Origin: Jeotgalibaca sp052266715
GTDB taxonomy: Bacteria > Bacillota > Bacilli > Lactobacillales > Aerococcaceae
Strand: one strand, 5' to 3'
DNA length: 64,000 nucleotides
Assembly (NCBI GenBank): GCA_052266715.1
Contig: JBQPRB010000002.1
This document shows positions 33,501-41,547 of this stretch, piece after piece. The notes under the pieces are model-generated. The model was not told the DNA's origin and ran no database searches. It saw only the letters and a list, made by a program, of their open reading frames with translations. The translations under genes were made by a program, and so were the position numbers. Within the stretch, counting starts at the first letter, position 1. Each line of letters starts with the position of its first letter.

Positions 33501-34598
33501 ATGACTGATTTTTTAACGATTCACCCTGGTCCGCAAGAATACATTTGTGCAGAAGGTGTCTTGGCTAGTTTGCCAATGCGGCTGCATAGGATTGGGATTA
33601 CTCGCATCCTTATCGTACATGGGACTATATCATGGAAAAAAGCACAACCATTCTTGGAGCCGTTGTTAACTTCAGATATTAATATAGAGGAATACCATTT
33701 TATGGGCGAGGCAAGTGAAGAGGCAATAGCGGCAGTATCAAAGCGTGCCACAGAAACGGGAGCCGAAGCCATTATCGGCTTGGGTGGTGGTAAAATTCAA
33801 GATACAGCCAAATATGCAGCCTATCTCTCTAATTCATTACCATTCATTGCTATCCCTACACTAGCGAGTAACTGCGCACCATGGACTTCAGTTACTGTTG
33901 TTTACCATCCAGAGGGGAGCATGTCTGGTTTGGAAGTCTTACCAGTCCAAGCAAAGATGTTATTGATCGAACCAGCATTGGTTATTAATTCCCCTAAAGA
34001 ATATTTTATCGCAGGAATGGCAGACACTTTGGCGAAATGGTATGAGTCAGATGTCATCTTGTCGTTGCCTGGGAACCAAATGAGTCCCATGTTACTTATG
34101 GCACGTAGAGCAGCAGAACTTTGTCAGAACATCATTTTGGAAAATGGAAACAAGGCGCTAGCTGATTTAGAAATGGGAGTCATTTCTCCTGAAATAGTAG
34201 CCGTCATAGAAACAATTATTTCTATTAGTGGAACGGTTGGCGGTTTTGGAGATTACTTGGCCCGCACCACTGTTGCTCATGAAATTCATGATGCGATAAC
34301 CGTTTTTCCGGAATCACATCAATTTTTACATGGCCATAAAGTAGGCTATGGTATTCTGGTTCAATTAGCAGTCGAGAATAAATGGGAAGAAATTTCAAAG
34401 CTGAAAGAATTCTATTTTCCATTAGGGATTCCAACGTCCTTGAAAGAGATGGGGCTTGATTATTTAAGCGATGAACAACTAATGGAAATCGGTCAATTTG
34501 CGGCTCGTAGTGAATCACCTGTTGGTATGCATCCTTATAATATAACGGCAAAAGTGATTGCTGATGGTATGAGAATCTTAGAAAAAACTAATAATTAA
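33501..34598 (+). CDS. Iron-containing alcohol dehydrogenase family protein (GldA/HcxA-like)
   Basis: A 365-residue NAD-binding dehydrogenase. The cofactor motif is AIIGLGGGKIQDTAKYAA, and PTLASNCAPWTSVTVVY follows. The metal ligands expected of the family are present: Asp in YFIAGMADTLAKWYE, His in TVAHEIHDAI and His in FLHGHKVGYG. Related enzymes oxidise glycerol (GldA) or 2-hydroxycarboxylates (HcxA/YbdH); the NCAPWTSV stretch seems closer to the latter. A glycerol role would feed the dihydroxyacetone kinase in this window, but the gene is 20 kb away and nothing links them directly. The ATG at 33501 follows CGGAGGG. Confidence 0.85.
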   Translation: MTDFLTIHPGPQEYICAEGVLASLPMRLHRIGITRILIVHGTISWKKAQPFLEPLLTSDINIEEYHFMGEASEEAIAAVSKRATETGAEAIIGLGGGKIQDTAKYAAYLSNSLPFIAIPTLASNCAPWTSVTVVYHPEGSMSGLEVLPVQAKMLLIEPALVINSPKEYFIAGMADTLAKWYESDVILSLPGNQMSPMLLMARRAAELCQNIILENGNKALADLEMGVISPEIVAVIETIISISGTVGGFGDYLARTTVAHEIHDAITVFPESHQFLHGHKVGYGILVQLAVENKWEEISKLKEFYFPLGIPTSLKEMGLDYLSDEQLMEIGQFAARSESPVGMHPYNITAKVIADGMRILEKTNN

Positions 34599-34660
34599 AG
34601 CATTACAGTGAACATCGGTTATAATAGGAATACTAAACATTATCAAGGAGGTTGACTAGT

Positions 34661-35074
34661 TTGGATATTCTGCAAAATCAAATCGAATCATTGGCTGCTG
34701 AAGCTAAAAAAATTAAAGAAAAAGCTTATGTTCCGTATTCTCATTTTCCGGTGGGAGCAGCTGTTCTCTATAAAGATGGTACAGTAATTCCCGGTGTTAA
34801 CGTTGAGAATGTATCTTTCGGGGCTACGAATTGTGCTGAACGTACTGCTCTCTTTACTGGTGTCACTAAGGGCTACGGCAAGCATGATGTAGCAGCCATC
34901 GCAGTTGCTGCGAATGTAGAAGACTACATCATGCCTTGTAGTATTTGTCGTCAGGTAATGGTGGAATTGTGTGATTCTGACACACCGGTTTTCGTGACAA
35001 ATGGAAAAGGTGATATCAAACGTTTAACCGTCTCGGATTTGGTTCCTTATGCATTTGATACAATGGATAATTAA
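34661..35074 (+). CDS. cdd: Cytidine deaminase
   Basis: A 137-residue enzyme converting cytidine or deoxycytidine to uridine forms in pyrimidine salvage. The zinc site is CAERTA (Cys and catalytic Glu) and PCSICRQ (two Cys). AYVPYSHFPVGAAVLYKDG and GVNVENVSFGAT bind the nucleoside. Two TTG codons are possible; the one at 34661 is 8 bases after AAGGAGGT and gives the usual length. It stands alone, followed by a terminator. Confidence 0.94.
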   Translation: MDILQNQIESLAAEAKKIKEKAYVPYSHFPVGAAVLYKDGTVIPGVNVENVSFGATNCAERTALFTGVTKGYGKHDVAAIAVAANVEDYIMPCSICRQVMVELCDSDTPVFVTNGKGDIKRLTVSDLVPYAFDTMDN

Positions 35075-35128
35075 AAAAACGTGTACCCAACTTAACCACT
35101 AGGGTGGTGAATGGGTATACGTTTTTTT
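35073..35128. terminator. Bidirectional terminator after cdd
   Basis: Outer arms AAAAAAACGTGTACCCA / TGGGTATACGTTTTTTT enclose a small inner hairpin CCACTAGGGTGG. It serves cdd and the minus-strand membrane gene. Confidence 0.85.
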
Positions 35129-35909
35129 ATATTTTTATTAATAAGTATCCAATAACCACCATCAATAGAAAATGGATGCTTGTAGAAATGAGACCCTGGT
35201 AATATTTTTTGTTAGCATTTATATTGTCGATAGTTAAAAGGAAACTTACCAAATAACTTAATTGGTGGATCGCCACAAATAGAAGGGCCGGAATTCCCAA
35301 TCCAATGGGAGCAACAAAAGATAATAAAAAGAATGCGAGTAAAATCAAAATGTAGAGTGCATTCATGGCGCTGAACTCAGCCAGCCAACTTCCAAAGGTT
35401 GAAGGCCCTTCAACTTTATTCTTTTGGAAGAGGTAGGATAGGATACCATATAATAAATAATTTAAGAAGAAAAAGAGACTTAATTTTATTAACCATTCCA
35501 GCCAGGAATAGGAAAAACTTAGAACAGGTAAGATTGAGATAGAGGATAAAACTTGGTATGTATTTTCTAAAGCTCCGACGACTCGCGTCACTATTCCAGC
35601 AGATAAAACAGCGGAAATAACGAGCGTTAAATATCCATATAAGGTCAGAATATTCAGGTCGGGAATGCTCTCTAGCGGGTGAACGGTTTTTCTAGCCAGG
35701 AAAGTCCCGTAATGTGATAAAGAAGATAATCCTTTTCTAAAGCTAAATTGCTTTTCATCTTTCCTAGATGAAGCTTCGACATTTATTTTGTAGGATTGCT
35801 TTTCTACGAAAGGCTTATTTCCCTTTTCTTCGATCACTTCCATTCCACACATGGGACACACAACGGCGTCGTCAGGAATAGAGTGATTACAAAAATAACA
35901 TTGTTTCAT
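35127..35909 (-). CDS. Zinc-ribbon membrane protein of unknown function
   Basis: A 260-residue protein with an N-terminal zinc ribbon (CYFCNHSIPDDAVVCPMCGMEV, two CxxC pairs), a charged linker to about residue 65, and about five membrane segments, for example LYGYLTLVISAVLSAGIVTRVV and YILILLAFFLLSFVAPIGLG. No enzyme motif is visible. Similar zinc-ribbon plus membrane proteins are common in Firmicutes and uncharacterised. It is monocistronic. Confidence 0.7.
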   Translation of the reverse strand: MKQCYFCNHSIPDDAVVCPMCGMEVIEEKGNKPFVEKQSYKINVEASSRKDEKQFSFRKGLSSLSHYGTFLARKTVHPLESIPDLNILTLYGYLTLVISAVLSAGIVTRVVGALENTYQVLSSISILPVLSFSYSWLEWLIKLSLFFFLNYLLYGILSYLFQKNKVEGPSTFGSWLAEFSAMNALYILILLAFFLLSFVAPIGLGIPALLFVAIHQLSYLVSFLLTIDNINANKKYYQGLISTSIHFLLMVVIGYLLIKI

Positions 35910-36040
35910 TTAAAAATTGCCCCTTTACAATTTCGGTCTCCCTTAGCATAATCGAGTTTCAATTTGAGCACAAGTAAAATTAACAAATTTCAAGGCTCAT
36001 GTTACAATGGTGACATTACATTAAAAGGAGTCGATCTTAT

Positions 36041-36415
36041 ATGAAAATGGTTCACACTTGTATTCGGGTAAAGGATTTAGAAAAATCATTGGCTTTCTAC
36101 AAGGAGGCTTTTGACTTCGAAGAAGTTTCTAGAAAAGATTATCCTGAACATAAATTTACTCTGGTTTATTTATCCTTGCCGGGTGACGATTATCAATTAG
36201 AGTTAACATATAATTATGATCATCCAGGCTATGAGTTAGGAGATGGCTATGGTCATATCGCAATAGCTGTGGAAGATGTTCCGGCGGCGCATGAAGCTCA
36301 TAAAACTGCCGGTTTTGAAATGACGGATTTAAAAGGATTGCCTAATTCCGATTTCCGTTATTACTTTGTAATGGATCCAGATGGCTATAAAATTGAAGTT
36401 GTACAAGATCGTTAA
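36041..36415 (+). CDS. gloA: Lactoylglutathione lyase (glyoxalase I)-like protein
   Basis: A 124-residue VOC enzyme. MVHTCIRVKDLEKSLAFYKEAF carries the first metal His, YQLELTYNYDH the Glu, GYGHIAIAVEDV the second His, and MDPDGYKIEVVQDR the second Glu. These four positions match glyoxalase I, which isomerises the hemithioacetal of methylglyoxal and glutathione. The glutathione reductase in this window supports a glutathione-dependent route. AAAAGGAG is the ribosome-binding site. Confidence 0.88.
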   Translation: MKMVHTCIRVKDLEKSLAFYKEAFDFEEVSRKDYPEHKFTLVYLSLPGDDYQLELTYNYDHPGYELGDGYGHIAIAVEDVPAAHEAHKTAGFEMTDLKGLPNSDFRYYFVMDPDGYKIEVVQDR

Positions 36416-36422
36416 AAAAAAC

Positions 36423-36451
36423 TTGCGTATCCCATTTTAATATGATAATAT
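36423..36451 (+). promoter_or_regulatory. Promoter of the structured RNA
   Basis: TTGCGT (36423-36428), 17-base spacer, TAATAT (36446-36451). It begins right after the gloA stop codon. Confidence 0.65.
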
Positions 36452-36454
36452 ATC

Positions 36455-36628
36455 ATTTATGCGACGAGGCGACTTACGATCCATTTGCGATCGTAGTTGA
36501 TGCGGGACATATGTGTTTAACACACCACGGTAAGTGGATGTTTGATAACAATTTGATGTGAACAAGGCGTTATCCATGATTATCATGCCGCAGGAGAGCT
36601 ACACCCTTTTGGGTGTAGCTCTTTTTTT
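36455..36628 (+). ncRNA. Candidate structured small RNA (family not assigned)
   Basis: About 170 bases lie between a promoter and a strong terminator, with no open reading frame of note. Local stems are TACGATC / GATCGTA (around 36475-36496), TGTG / CACA with the loop TTTAA, CCAC / GTGG, and a long-range pair TGCGG / CCGCA that closes the 3-prime domain. The end is the 12-bp terminator AGAGCTACACCC-TTTT-GGGTGTAGCTCT with a T run. No gene is close enough downstream for it to be an obvious leader, since a mobile repeat follows. The size is compatible with 6S RNA or another regulatory RNA, but I cannot assign it. Confidence 0.6.
36595..36628 (+). terminator. Terminator of the structured RNA
   Basis: A 12-bp stem AGAGCTACACCC / GGGTGTAGCTCT with the loop TTTT and seven T. 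Confidence 0.92.
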
Positions 36629-36630
36629 GT

Positions 36631-36872
36631 GGTTCTATTATTTATGGTGTTGGTAGGTATTCTTCGCGGAAATCCCGAAGGACGGTTGGGTTGCTGGTGG
36701 CCGTGTCAAGGATGCAATGCGAAAGTAGGGACCGTTGATGCTTCAGCGTCTACGGTCCCTTTGAGGCTTGCAAGCCCGGAGACTACAGGCTCAGAGCGGT
36801 CCCACGGCAGTACACAAGCAAACACGCAGGCCGAAGGGCATTTCCTTCACCAACACTAGATAACCAAGAACC
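36631..36872. mobile_element. MITE-like repeat copy B with 8-bp target duplication
   Basis: A 242-bp element. The left end starts GGTTCTATTATTTATGGTGT and the right end, read inward on the other strand, starts GGTTCTTGGTTATCTAGTGT. These are inverted repeats of about 24 bp with several mismatches, sharing GGTTCT and the inner GTGTTGGT. It is flanked by exact 8-bp direct repeats TTTTTTGT at 36623-36630 and 36873-36880, the sign of transposition. Inside are a GGACCGT...ACGGTCC hairpin, the palindrome GGCTTGCAAGCC and two CCGAAGG direct repeats. It has no transposase gene. The end sequence and 8-bp duplication resemble ISL3-type elements; that link is from memory. Confidence 0.85.
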
Positions 36873-37036
36873 TTTTTTGTTTGGTAAGTAGATTGAGGGG
36901 TACAAATGAAAATGAAAAAAATGACTTTTGATAGTCATGACCCAGCAACATTTCAATAACATCAATAATGAAAACCCTTTCTTACATCCCTGGAGATTGC
37001 TATAATAAAGGTATAGATTCCCCGGAGGTGAGTGGT

Positions 37037-37921
37037 ATGAAAACGTGCTGGAAATATTTTATGCTTTTAGTTTCTTTTATTCTTATAGGCTGTTCCACAA
37101 ATCAGGAAGATAATATGCAATCGGATGGCGGGCTTTCAACAGGTGACAGTGACATGCGCGACGAAGCTGCCGTAACCGGACAATCCGATGCAATTGAAGA
37201 GGGACTAATCGGGGAAAAAGTTATTACTACTATTTATCTTGAATATGAAACGCTACTTTATGAGGAATCCCGCGAACATATTTTGGAAACTGTACGGGAG
37301 CAGAATGCCTATGTAGAATACTCTTATGAATCGCAGTACACTCCTGCAGGTTCCTTTGGAGCAGATCCAAAAAAATTTCGACGTGTTGATTACACGGTAA
37401 GAGTACCCAAAGAAAATTTAGAACTTTTCATGGATGCTTTAATGGGGATGGATGCAGAAAAAATCAGTGAACAGATAGGTTCTGAGGACGCGACTAAAAA
37501 TTATCGCGATACGGAATCCAGAATACGCGTCCTCAATCAGAAAGAAACACGTTTAAATGAACTTTTGGAACAAGCAGAAACAATAGAACAAATCCTGCAA
37601 ATAGAAGATAATTTGAGTCAAACTATCGCCGAACGTGAAATTCTGCAATCACAATTAGATCAAATTGATGATTTAATCGATTATACAGCAGTGCATGTAC
37701 AATTATTGGAACGGCAACGTATTTCCAATACGAGAAATCAATCACAGTCGTTTTGGGAACGTATCAGAGAAGCACTTCTTGATTCTCTATACAGCTTCTA
37801 TTATTGGGTTCAAGATGCGGCCATTTGGTTGATTTATGCAATCCCTTATATTGTGATTATCGTGTTAATCACTATGGTCATTATCCTGATACGCAAAACT
37901 ATACGCAAAAAGAAAAAATAA
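37037..37921 (+). CDS. DUF4349 lipoprotein
   Basis: A 294-residue protein with a lipoprotein signal (MLLVSFILIGCSTNQ, lipidated Cys at about residue 19) and an acidic linker. The DUF4349 domain follows (YLEYETLLYEESREHILETVREQNAYVEYSYES... RVDYTVRVPKENLELFMDAL), then a coiled coil (about residues 165-235: LNQKETRLNELLEQAETIEQIL) and a C-terminal membrane helix with a basic end RKTIRKKKK. It is thus anchored at both ends in the membrane. The function is unknown. The ATG at 37037 follows CGGAGGTG; longer in-frame starts upstream would destroy the signal peptide. Confidence 0.87.
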   Translation: MKTCWKYFMLLVSFILIGCSTNQEDNMQSDGGLSTGDSDMRDEAAVTGQSDAIEEGLIGEKVITTIYLEYETLLYEESREHILETVREQNAYVEYSYESQYTPAGSFGADPKKFRRVDYTVRVPKENLELFMDALMGMDAEKISEQIGSEDATKNYRDTESRIRVLNQKETRLNELLEQAETIEQILQIEDNLSQTIAEREILQSQLDQIDDLIDYTAVHVQLLERQRISNTRNQSQSFWERIREALLDSLYSFYYWVQDAAIWLIYAIPYIVIIVLITMVIILIRKTIRKKKK

Positions 37922-37934
37922 TAGTAGCATATAA

Positions 37935-37972
37935 CAGCACTCTCTAATATTTCGGAGAGTGCTGAATTGTTC
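37935..37972 (+). terminator. Possible terminator after the DUF4349 gene
   Basis: A perfect 10-bp stem CAGCACTCTC / GAGAGTGCTG with a 10-base loop; the T run after it is weak (AATTGTTC). Confidence 0.55.
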
Positions 37973-38037
37973 AATAGACAGAATGAGGACTACTTACAAT
38001 GATATGGTATTATAAAAGGGAAAAGGGAGGTTGAACT

Positions 38038-39321
38038 ATGACAAAAAAAAGACTATATATTGTATCTTTAGATGCATTTGGTGATGCAGATTTAGAATTT
38101 GCCCGAACATTACCCCATTTCAAAGAGCTGATGGGAATAAGCGCCCAAGTAACTGGGATCCGAACAGTATACCCGTCATTAACATATATGGCTCATACTT
38201 CAATCGCTACAGGTATGTACCCAAATCAACATGGGATAACCAACAATACTTTATTGCAGCCGGAACGTATTTCTCCAGATTGGTTTTGGTATGAGAAAGC
38301 AATAAAAACACCCACTATTTTTCAAGTTGCCAAACAAGCAGGCTATACAATTGGTTCTCTTTTATGGCCGGTAACCGGTAGGAGTAAGGTAATTGATTAT
38401 AATCTAGCGGAAATTTTTCCGAATCGTCCTTGGCAGAACCAAATTATGGTTTCGGGTTATGCTTCAAGTCTCAAATATACAGTTGAAATGAATAATAAAT
38501 TTAAACACCTTCGTAATGGAATTGAACAACCACAACTCGATGATTTTATAATAGCGGTAGCAGTGGACACCATCATCAATAAGAAGCCTGACATGATGGC
38601 TATTCATCTTGTTGATTTAGACAGTACCCGGCATAAGTACGGAGTTAATAGCACACAAGCAAAAGAAGCTATTGTTAGAATGGATAAACATTTAGGCCAG
38701 ATTTTAAGAGCTCTAAGTGAGAGTGGCATGAAGGAAGATACAGTATTGGCCGTCTTAGGCGACCATTATCAAATTGATACTCATACTGTCATTAGACCAA
38801 ATCATTTGTTTGTTGATAAAGGTTGGGTTACTGTAAATAAACGCAATCAAATTACGGATTGGAAAGTTATCTTGAAATCTGCAGATGGTTCGGCATACAT
38901 TTATCGCAAAGATCCAACCATCACCAATAAAATGATTCTTGATGCTTTAAAGGGAATCGATTCCCGTTTGGATAATATTTTTGGTAAAGAAGATTTTAAA
39001 TACGATGGCGTCGATGAAAATGCAATTTTTATCCTTGAAGCTAAAAGGGGATATTATTTTAAAGATGACATTATTCATCCTTTTATGGAAAGTACCGCGA
39101 AAACGATAAAAGGCAGAACACTGGCGAAAGCAGCTCACGGATTCCACCCAGATAAAAATAACTATCAAACCATGCTGTTATTATCCGGCCCTGGCATCAA
39201 TAAAGATGCTCGCTTAAATGGGGCCAGATTAGTGGATGAAGGCCCAACCCTATTGCATGCGATTGGTCTTCGTTTTCCTAATAAAACGGATGGACATGTG
39301 TTAAAAGATTTATTTTTATGA
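38038..39321 (+). CDS. Alkaline-phosphatase-superfamily phosphodiesterase (nucleotide pyrophosphatase-like)
   Basis: A 427-residue metallo-phosphoesterase of the NPP type. YIVSLDAFGDADLEF carries the first metal Asp, VYPSLTYMAHTSIATGMYPNQHGITNN the nucleophile region (Thr) and the NPP-like HGI motif. HLVDLDSTRHKYG, LAVLGDHYQ and KAAHGFHPDKNNYQTMLLLSGPGI carry the remaining metal Asp and His residues. There is no signal peptide, so it is probably cytoplasmic. The substrate is unknown. GGGAGG is the ribosome-binding site. Confidence 0.85.
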   Translation: MTKKRLYIVSLDAFGDADLEFARTLPHFKELMGISAQVTGIRTVYPSLTYMAHTSIATGMYPNQHGITNNTLLQPERISPDWFWYEKAIKTPTIFQVAKQAGYTIGSLLWPVTGRSKVIDYNLAEIFPNRPWQNQIMVSGYASSLKYTVEMNNKFKHLRNGIEQPQLDDFIIAVAVDTIINKKPDMMAIHLVDLDSTRHKYGVNSTQAKEAIVRMDKHLGQILRALSESGMKEDTVLAVLGDHYQIDTHTVIRPNHLFVDKGWVTVNKRNQITDWKVILKSADGSAYIYRKDPTITNKMILDALKGIDSRLDNIFGKEDFKYDGVDENAIFILEAKRGYYFKDDIIHPFMESTAKTIKGRTLAKAAHGFHPDKNNYQTMLLLSGPGINKDARLNGARLVDEGPTLLHAIGLRFPNKTDGHVLKDLFL

Positions 39322-39389
39322 GAGACCATAATGAATTAAGAGGCCGAACAATTTAATGTAAAATTGTTGCTCTATATCGCATTATGAAA

Positions 39390-39403
39390 TGATAGCGAAA
39401 ACA
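39390..39403 (+). promoter_or_regulatory. cre-like site upstream of the glycogen operon
   Basis: TGATAGCGAAAACA agrees with the cre consensus WTGNAANCGNWNNCW (counting the A before it) at all but one position. It lies 170 bases before glgB. The rest of 39322-39574 is AT-rich; it holds an 8-bp inverted repeat AACAATTT / AAATTGTT near 39349-39371 and no gene. A promoter could not be fixed. Confidence 0.45.
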
Positions 39404-39574
39404 TTCTCATAATTTATGTAAGGGAAGTAAAATTATATTTAAATAATGTCCCGAAACGTTCTGATGTCGTGGAAAAATAAAGTTAGGAATGTTATCATGA
39501 AGATGAGAATTTTTTAATGTTAAATGTTTTTGAAAAGTTCTAACACAATATTTGATGGAGGAGGATAAGGAAAA

Positions 39575-41494
39575 ATGAAAAGTTCGGCTTTAGCACACAT
39601 CGAAAAAGAAATGTATTTATTCAATAATGGTCAACATTTTGAAAGTTACCGTTTTATGGGAAGCAAACCCAGTTCTGAGAATAATAAAAACGGTTGGCGT
39701 TTTACGGTTTGGGCTCCGAATGCCAAAACTGTATCATTAGTAGGTGATTTTTCCGAATGGGGTGAAATCCCAATGGAAAGCATTGGGGAAACTGGGGCAT
39801 GGTCTATTTTCACTGAAAAAGCAGAAGTGGGCCATTGCTATAAGTACCTCATTGAGACCCAGGATGGAAAAACTTTTTATAAAATCGATCCTTATGCACT
39901 CGCTTTTGAAGTACCACCAAAAGATGCTTCAATTGTCCAAGATTTACCAGAAAAAAAATGGAAAGATAGTTTATGGTATGCAAACAAAAAAAGAAAATCT
40001 ATCTACAAAAAACCTCTTAATATCTACGAAGTGCATTTCGCTTCATGGAAGCGCCATCCTGATGGACGTTCTTATTCATTTAAGGAATTAGCTGAAACAT
40101 TAATTCCATATGTAAAGGAAATGGGCTATACCCATATTGAATTCATGCCTTTAATGGAACACCCGCTTGAGGCATCTTGGGGCTATCAAATAACCGGTTA
40201 TTTTGCTGTTGCAGCTCGTTATGGAAATGTGTTAGAACTACGGGAATTCGTTGAAGAAGCCCATAAAAATGGCATTGGTGTCATTGTCGATTGGGTTCCA
40301 GGACATTTTTGTAAAAATGACTATGCTCTTCCTTATTTTGATGGCACACCAACCTATGAGTATCACGATCCAAATCGGGCAGTGAATAACCGATGGGGAA
40401 CAATGAATTTTGACTTAGGAAAAATGCAGGTCCATAGTTTTTTAATTTCAAATGCAATTTTTTGGATGCAGGAATTTCACTTAGATGGGATACGTGTTGA
40501 TGCGGTATCCAATATGTTATACCTGGACTACGATGAGGGTCCATGGACACCTAACGAAGATGGCAGTAACCATAATCAACAAGGTGTAGACTTCTTGAGG
40601 AAAATGAATAAAACAATCTTTGCACGTGATTCAGACATGTTGATGATTGCTGAGGAAAGCACCTCTTGGGCTAATGTGACGAAGCCTAATGAGCTGGATG
40701 GATTGGGATTCAATTATAAATGGAATATGGGATGGATGAATGATACTTTGCGATTCTTTGAGATGGATCCATTGTTCCGTAAAGATAATTTTAACCTCAT
40801 TACATTTTCTTTTATGTATGCCTTCAACGAAAACTTTGTTCTGCCATTTTCACATGATGAAGTGGTACATGGCAAAAATTCATTATTGGGCAAAATGCCA
40901 GGGGATCGTTACAACCAATTCGCTACGCTTAGAACTTTACAAGCCTACCAAATGGCTCATCCCGGTAAAAAATTGAACTTTATGGGGTATGAAATTGGTC
41001 AATTTTTGGAATGGCGTTTTTATGAGGAACTAGAGTGGGATGCCCTGGAAAAAAATGAATTTAATAAAGAATATCAGCATTTTATTAAAACATTGAATCA
41101 CTTGTATCGTAATCAGAAAGCGCTACACGAAATAGATGAATCTTATGAAGGAATGGAAATTATCGATGCGGATAACAATGAAGAGTCAGTCATATCGTTT
41201 ATTCGTAAGTCTGAAAAAGAACGCGATTTCTTAATTATTATCACCAATTTCACTCCAGTTGAAAGACGTCATTTCAAAATTGGGGTTCCATATCGCGGAA
41301 CCTATGAGGAATTATTAAATACTGAAATGCTGGAATTTGGAGGAACATGGACAAAAGCACAACCAGAAATGAAATCAGTAAATCAACCTTACAAACAGTT
41401 CGAGCACACAATTGAACTGGTTGTCCCAGCTATGGGGACAGTATATGTACGGCCCAAAAGAGTTTATGGCTTGAACAAAAACAAGAAAGCATAA
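39575..41494 (+). CDS. glgB: 1,4-alpha-glucan branching enzyme
   Basis: A 639-residue GH13 enzyme that makes alpha-1,6 branches in glycogen. The N-terminal CBM48 domain has FTVWAPNAKTVSLVGDFSEW (about residues 43-62). The catalytic barrel carries the nucleophile Asp309 in DGIRVDAVSNMLY, Glu360 in MIAEEST and the FSHDEVVHGK motif. The C-terminal beta domain follows. The N-terminal N1 domain found in some longer branching enzymes is absent, as usual in Bacillus types. It opens the operon glgB-glgC-glgD-glgA-glgP, with a TGGAGGAGGA ribosome-binding site. Confidence 0.95.
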   Translation: MKSSALAHIEKEMYLFNNGQHFESYRFMGSKPSSENNKNGWRFTVWAPNAKTVSLVGDFSEWGEIPMESIGETGAWSIFTEKAEVGHCYKYLIETQDGKTFYKIDPYALAFEVPPKDASIVQDLPEKKWKDSLWYANKKRKSIYKKPLNIYEVHFASWKRHPDGRSYSFKELAETLIPYVKEMGYTHIEFMPLMEHPLEASWGYQITGYFAVAARYGNVLELREFVEEAHKNGIGVIVDWVPGHFCKNDYALPYFDGTPTYEYHDPNRAVNNRWGTMNFDLGKMQVHSFLISNAIFWMQEFHLDGIRVDAVSNMLYLDYDEGPWTPNEDGSNHNQQGVDFLRKMNKTIFARDSDMLMIAEESTSWANVTKPNELDGLGFNYKWNMGWMNDTLRFFEMDPLFRKDNFNLITFSFMYAFNENFVLPFSHDEVVHGKNSLLGKMPGDRYNQFATLRTLQAYQMAHPGKKLNFMGYEIGQFLEWRFYEELEWDALEKNEFNKEYQHFIKTLNHLYRNQKALHEIDESYEGMEIIDADNNEESVISFIRKSEKERDFLIIITNFTPVERRHFKIGVPYRGTYEELLNTEMLEFGGTWTKAQPEMKSVNQPYKQFEHTIELVVPAMGTVYVRPKRVYGLNKNKKA

Positions 41495-41514
41495 AAAGGA
41501 GGGGAAGGGAAGAA

Positions 41515-41547
41515 TTGGCTGTTCTTCCTGAAGCATATGAAAAATAA
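41515..41547 (+). CDS. Possible 10-codon leader ORF overlapping the glgC start
   Basis: TTG at 41515 lies 5-7 bases after a strong GGGGAAGGGA site and reads MAVLPEAYEK, then TAA. It overlaps the glgC ATG (41537) in a different frame. glgC itself has only a weak site directly upstream (TGAAG), so ribosomes ending here may restart on glgC. It is very short; translation is inferred only from the ribosome-binding site. Confidence 0.3.
   Translation: MAVLPEAYEK

Noticed and set aside
36629..36859. A 76-codon frame in repeat copy B that is also open in copy D (58037-58354)
   Set aside because: The differences between the two copies in this frame (for example L/W, W/L, Q/P, V/G, E/G, S/G, Q/R) all change the amino acid, so there is no selection on a protein. 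The frame comes from the conserved DNA of the repeat.
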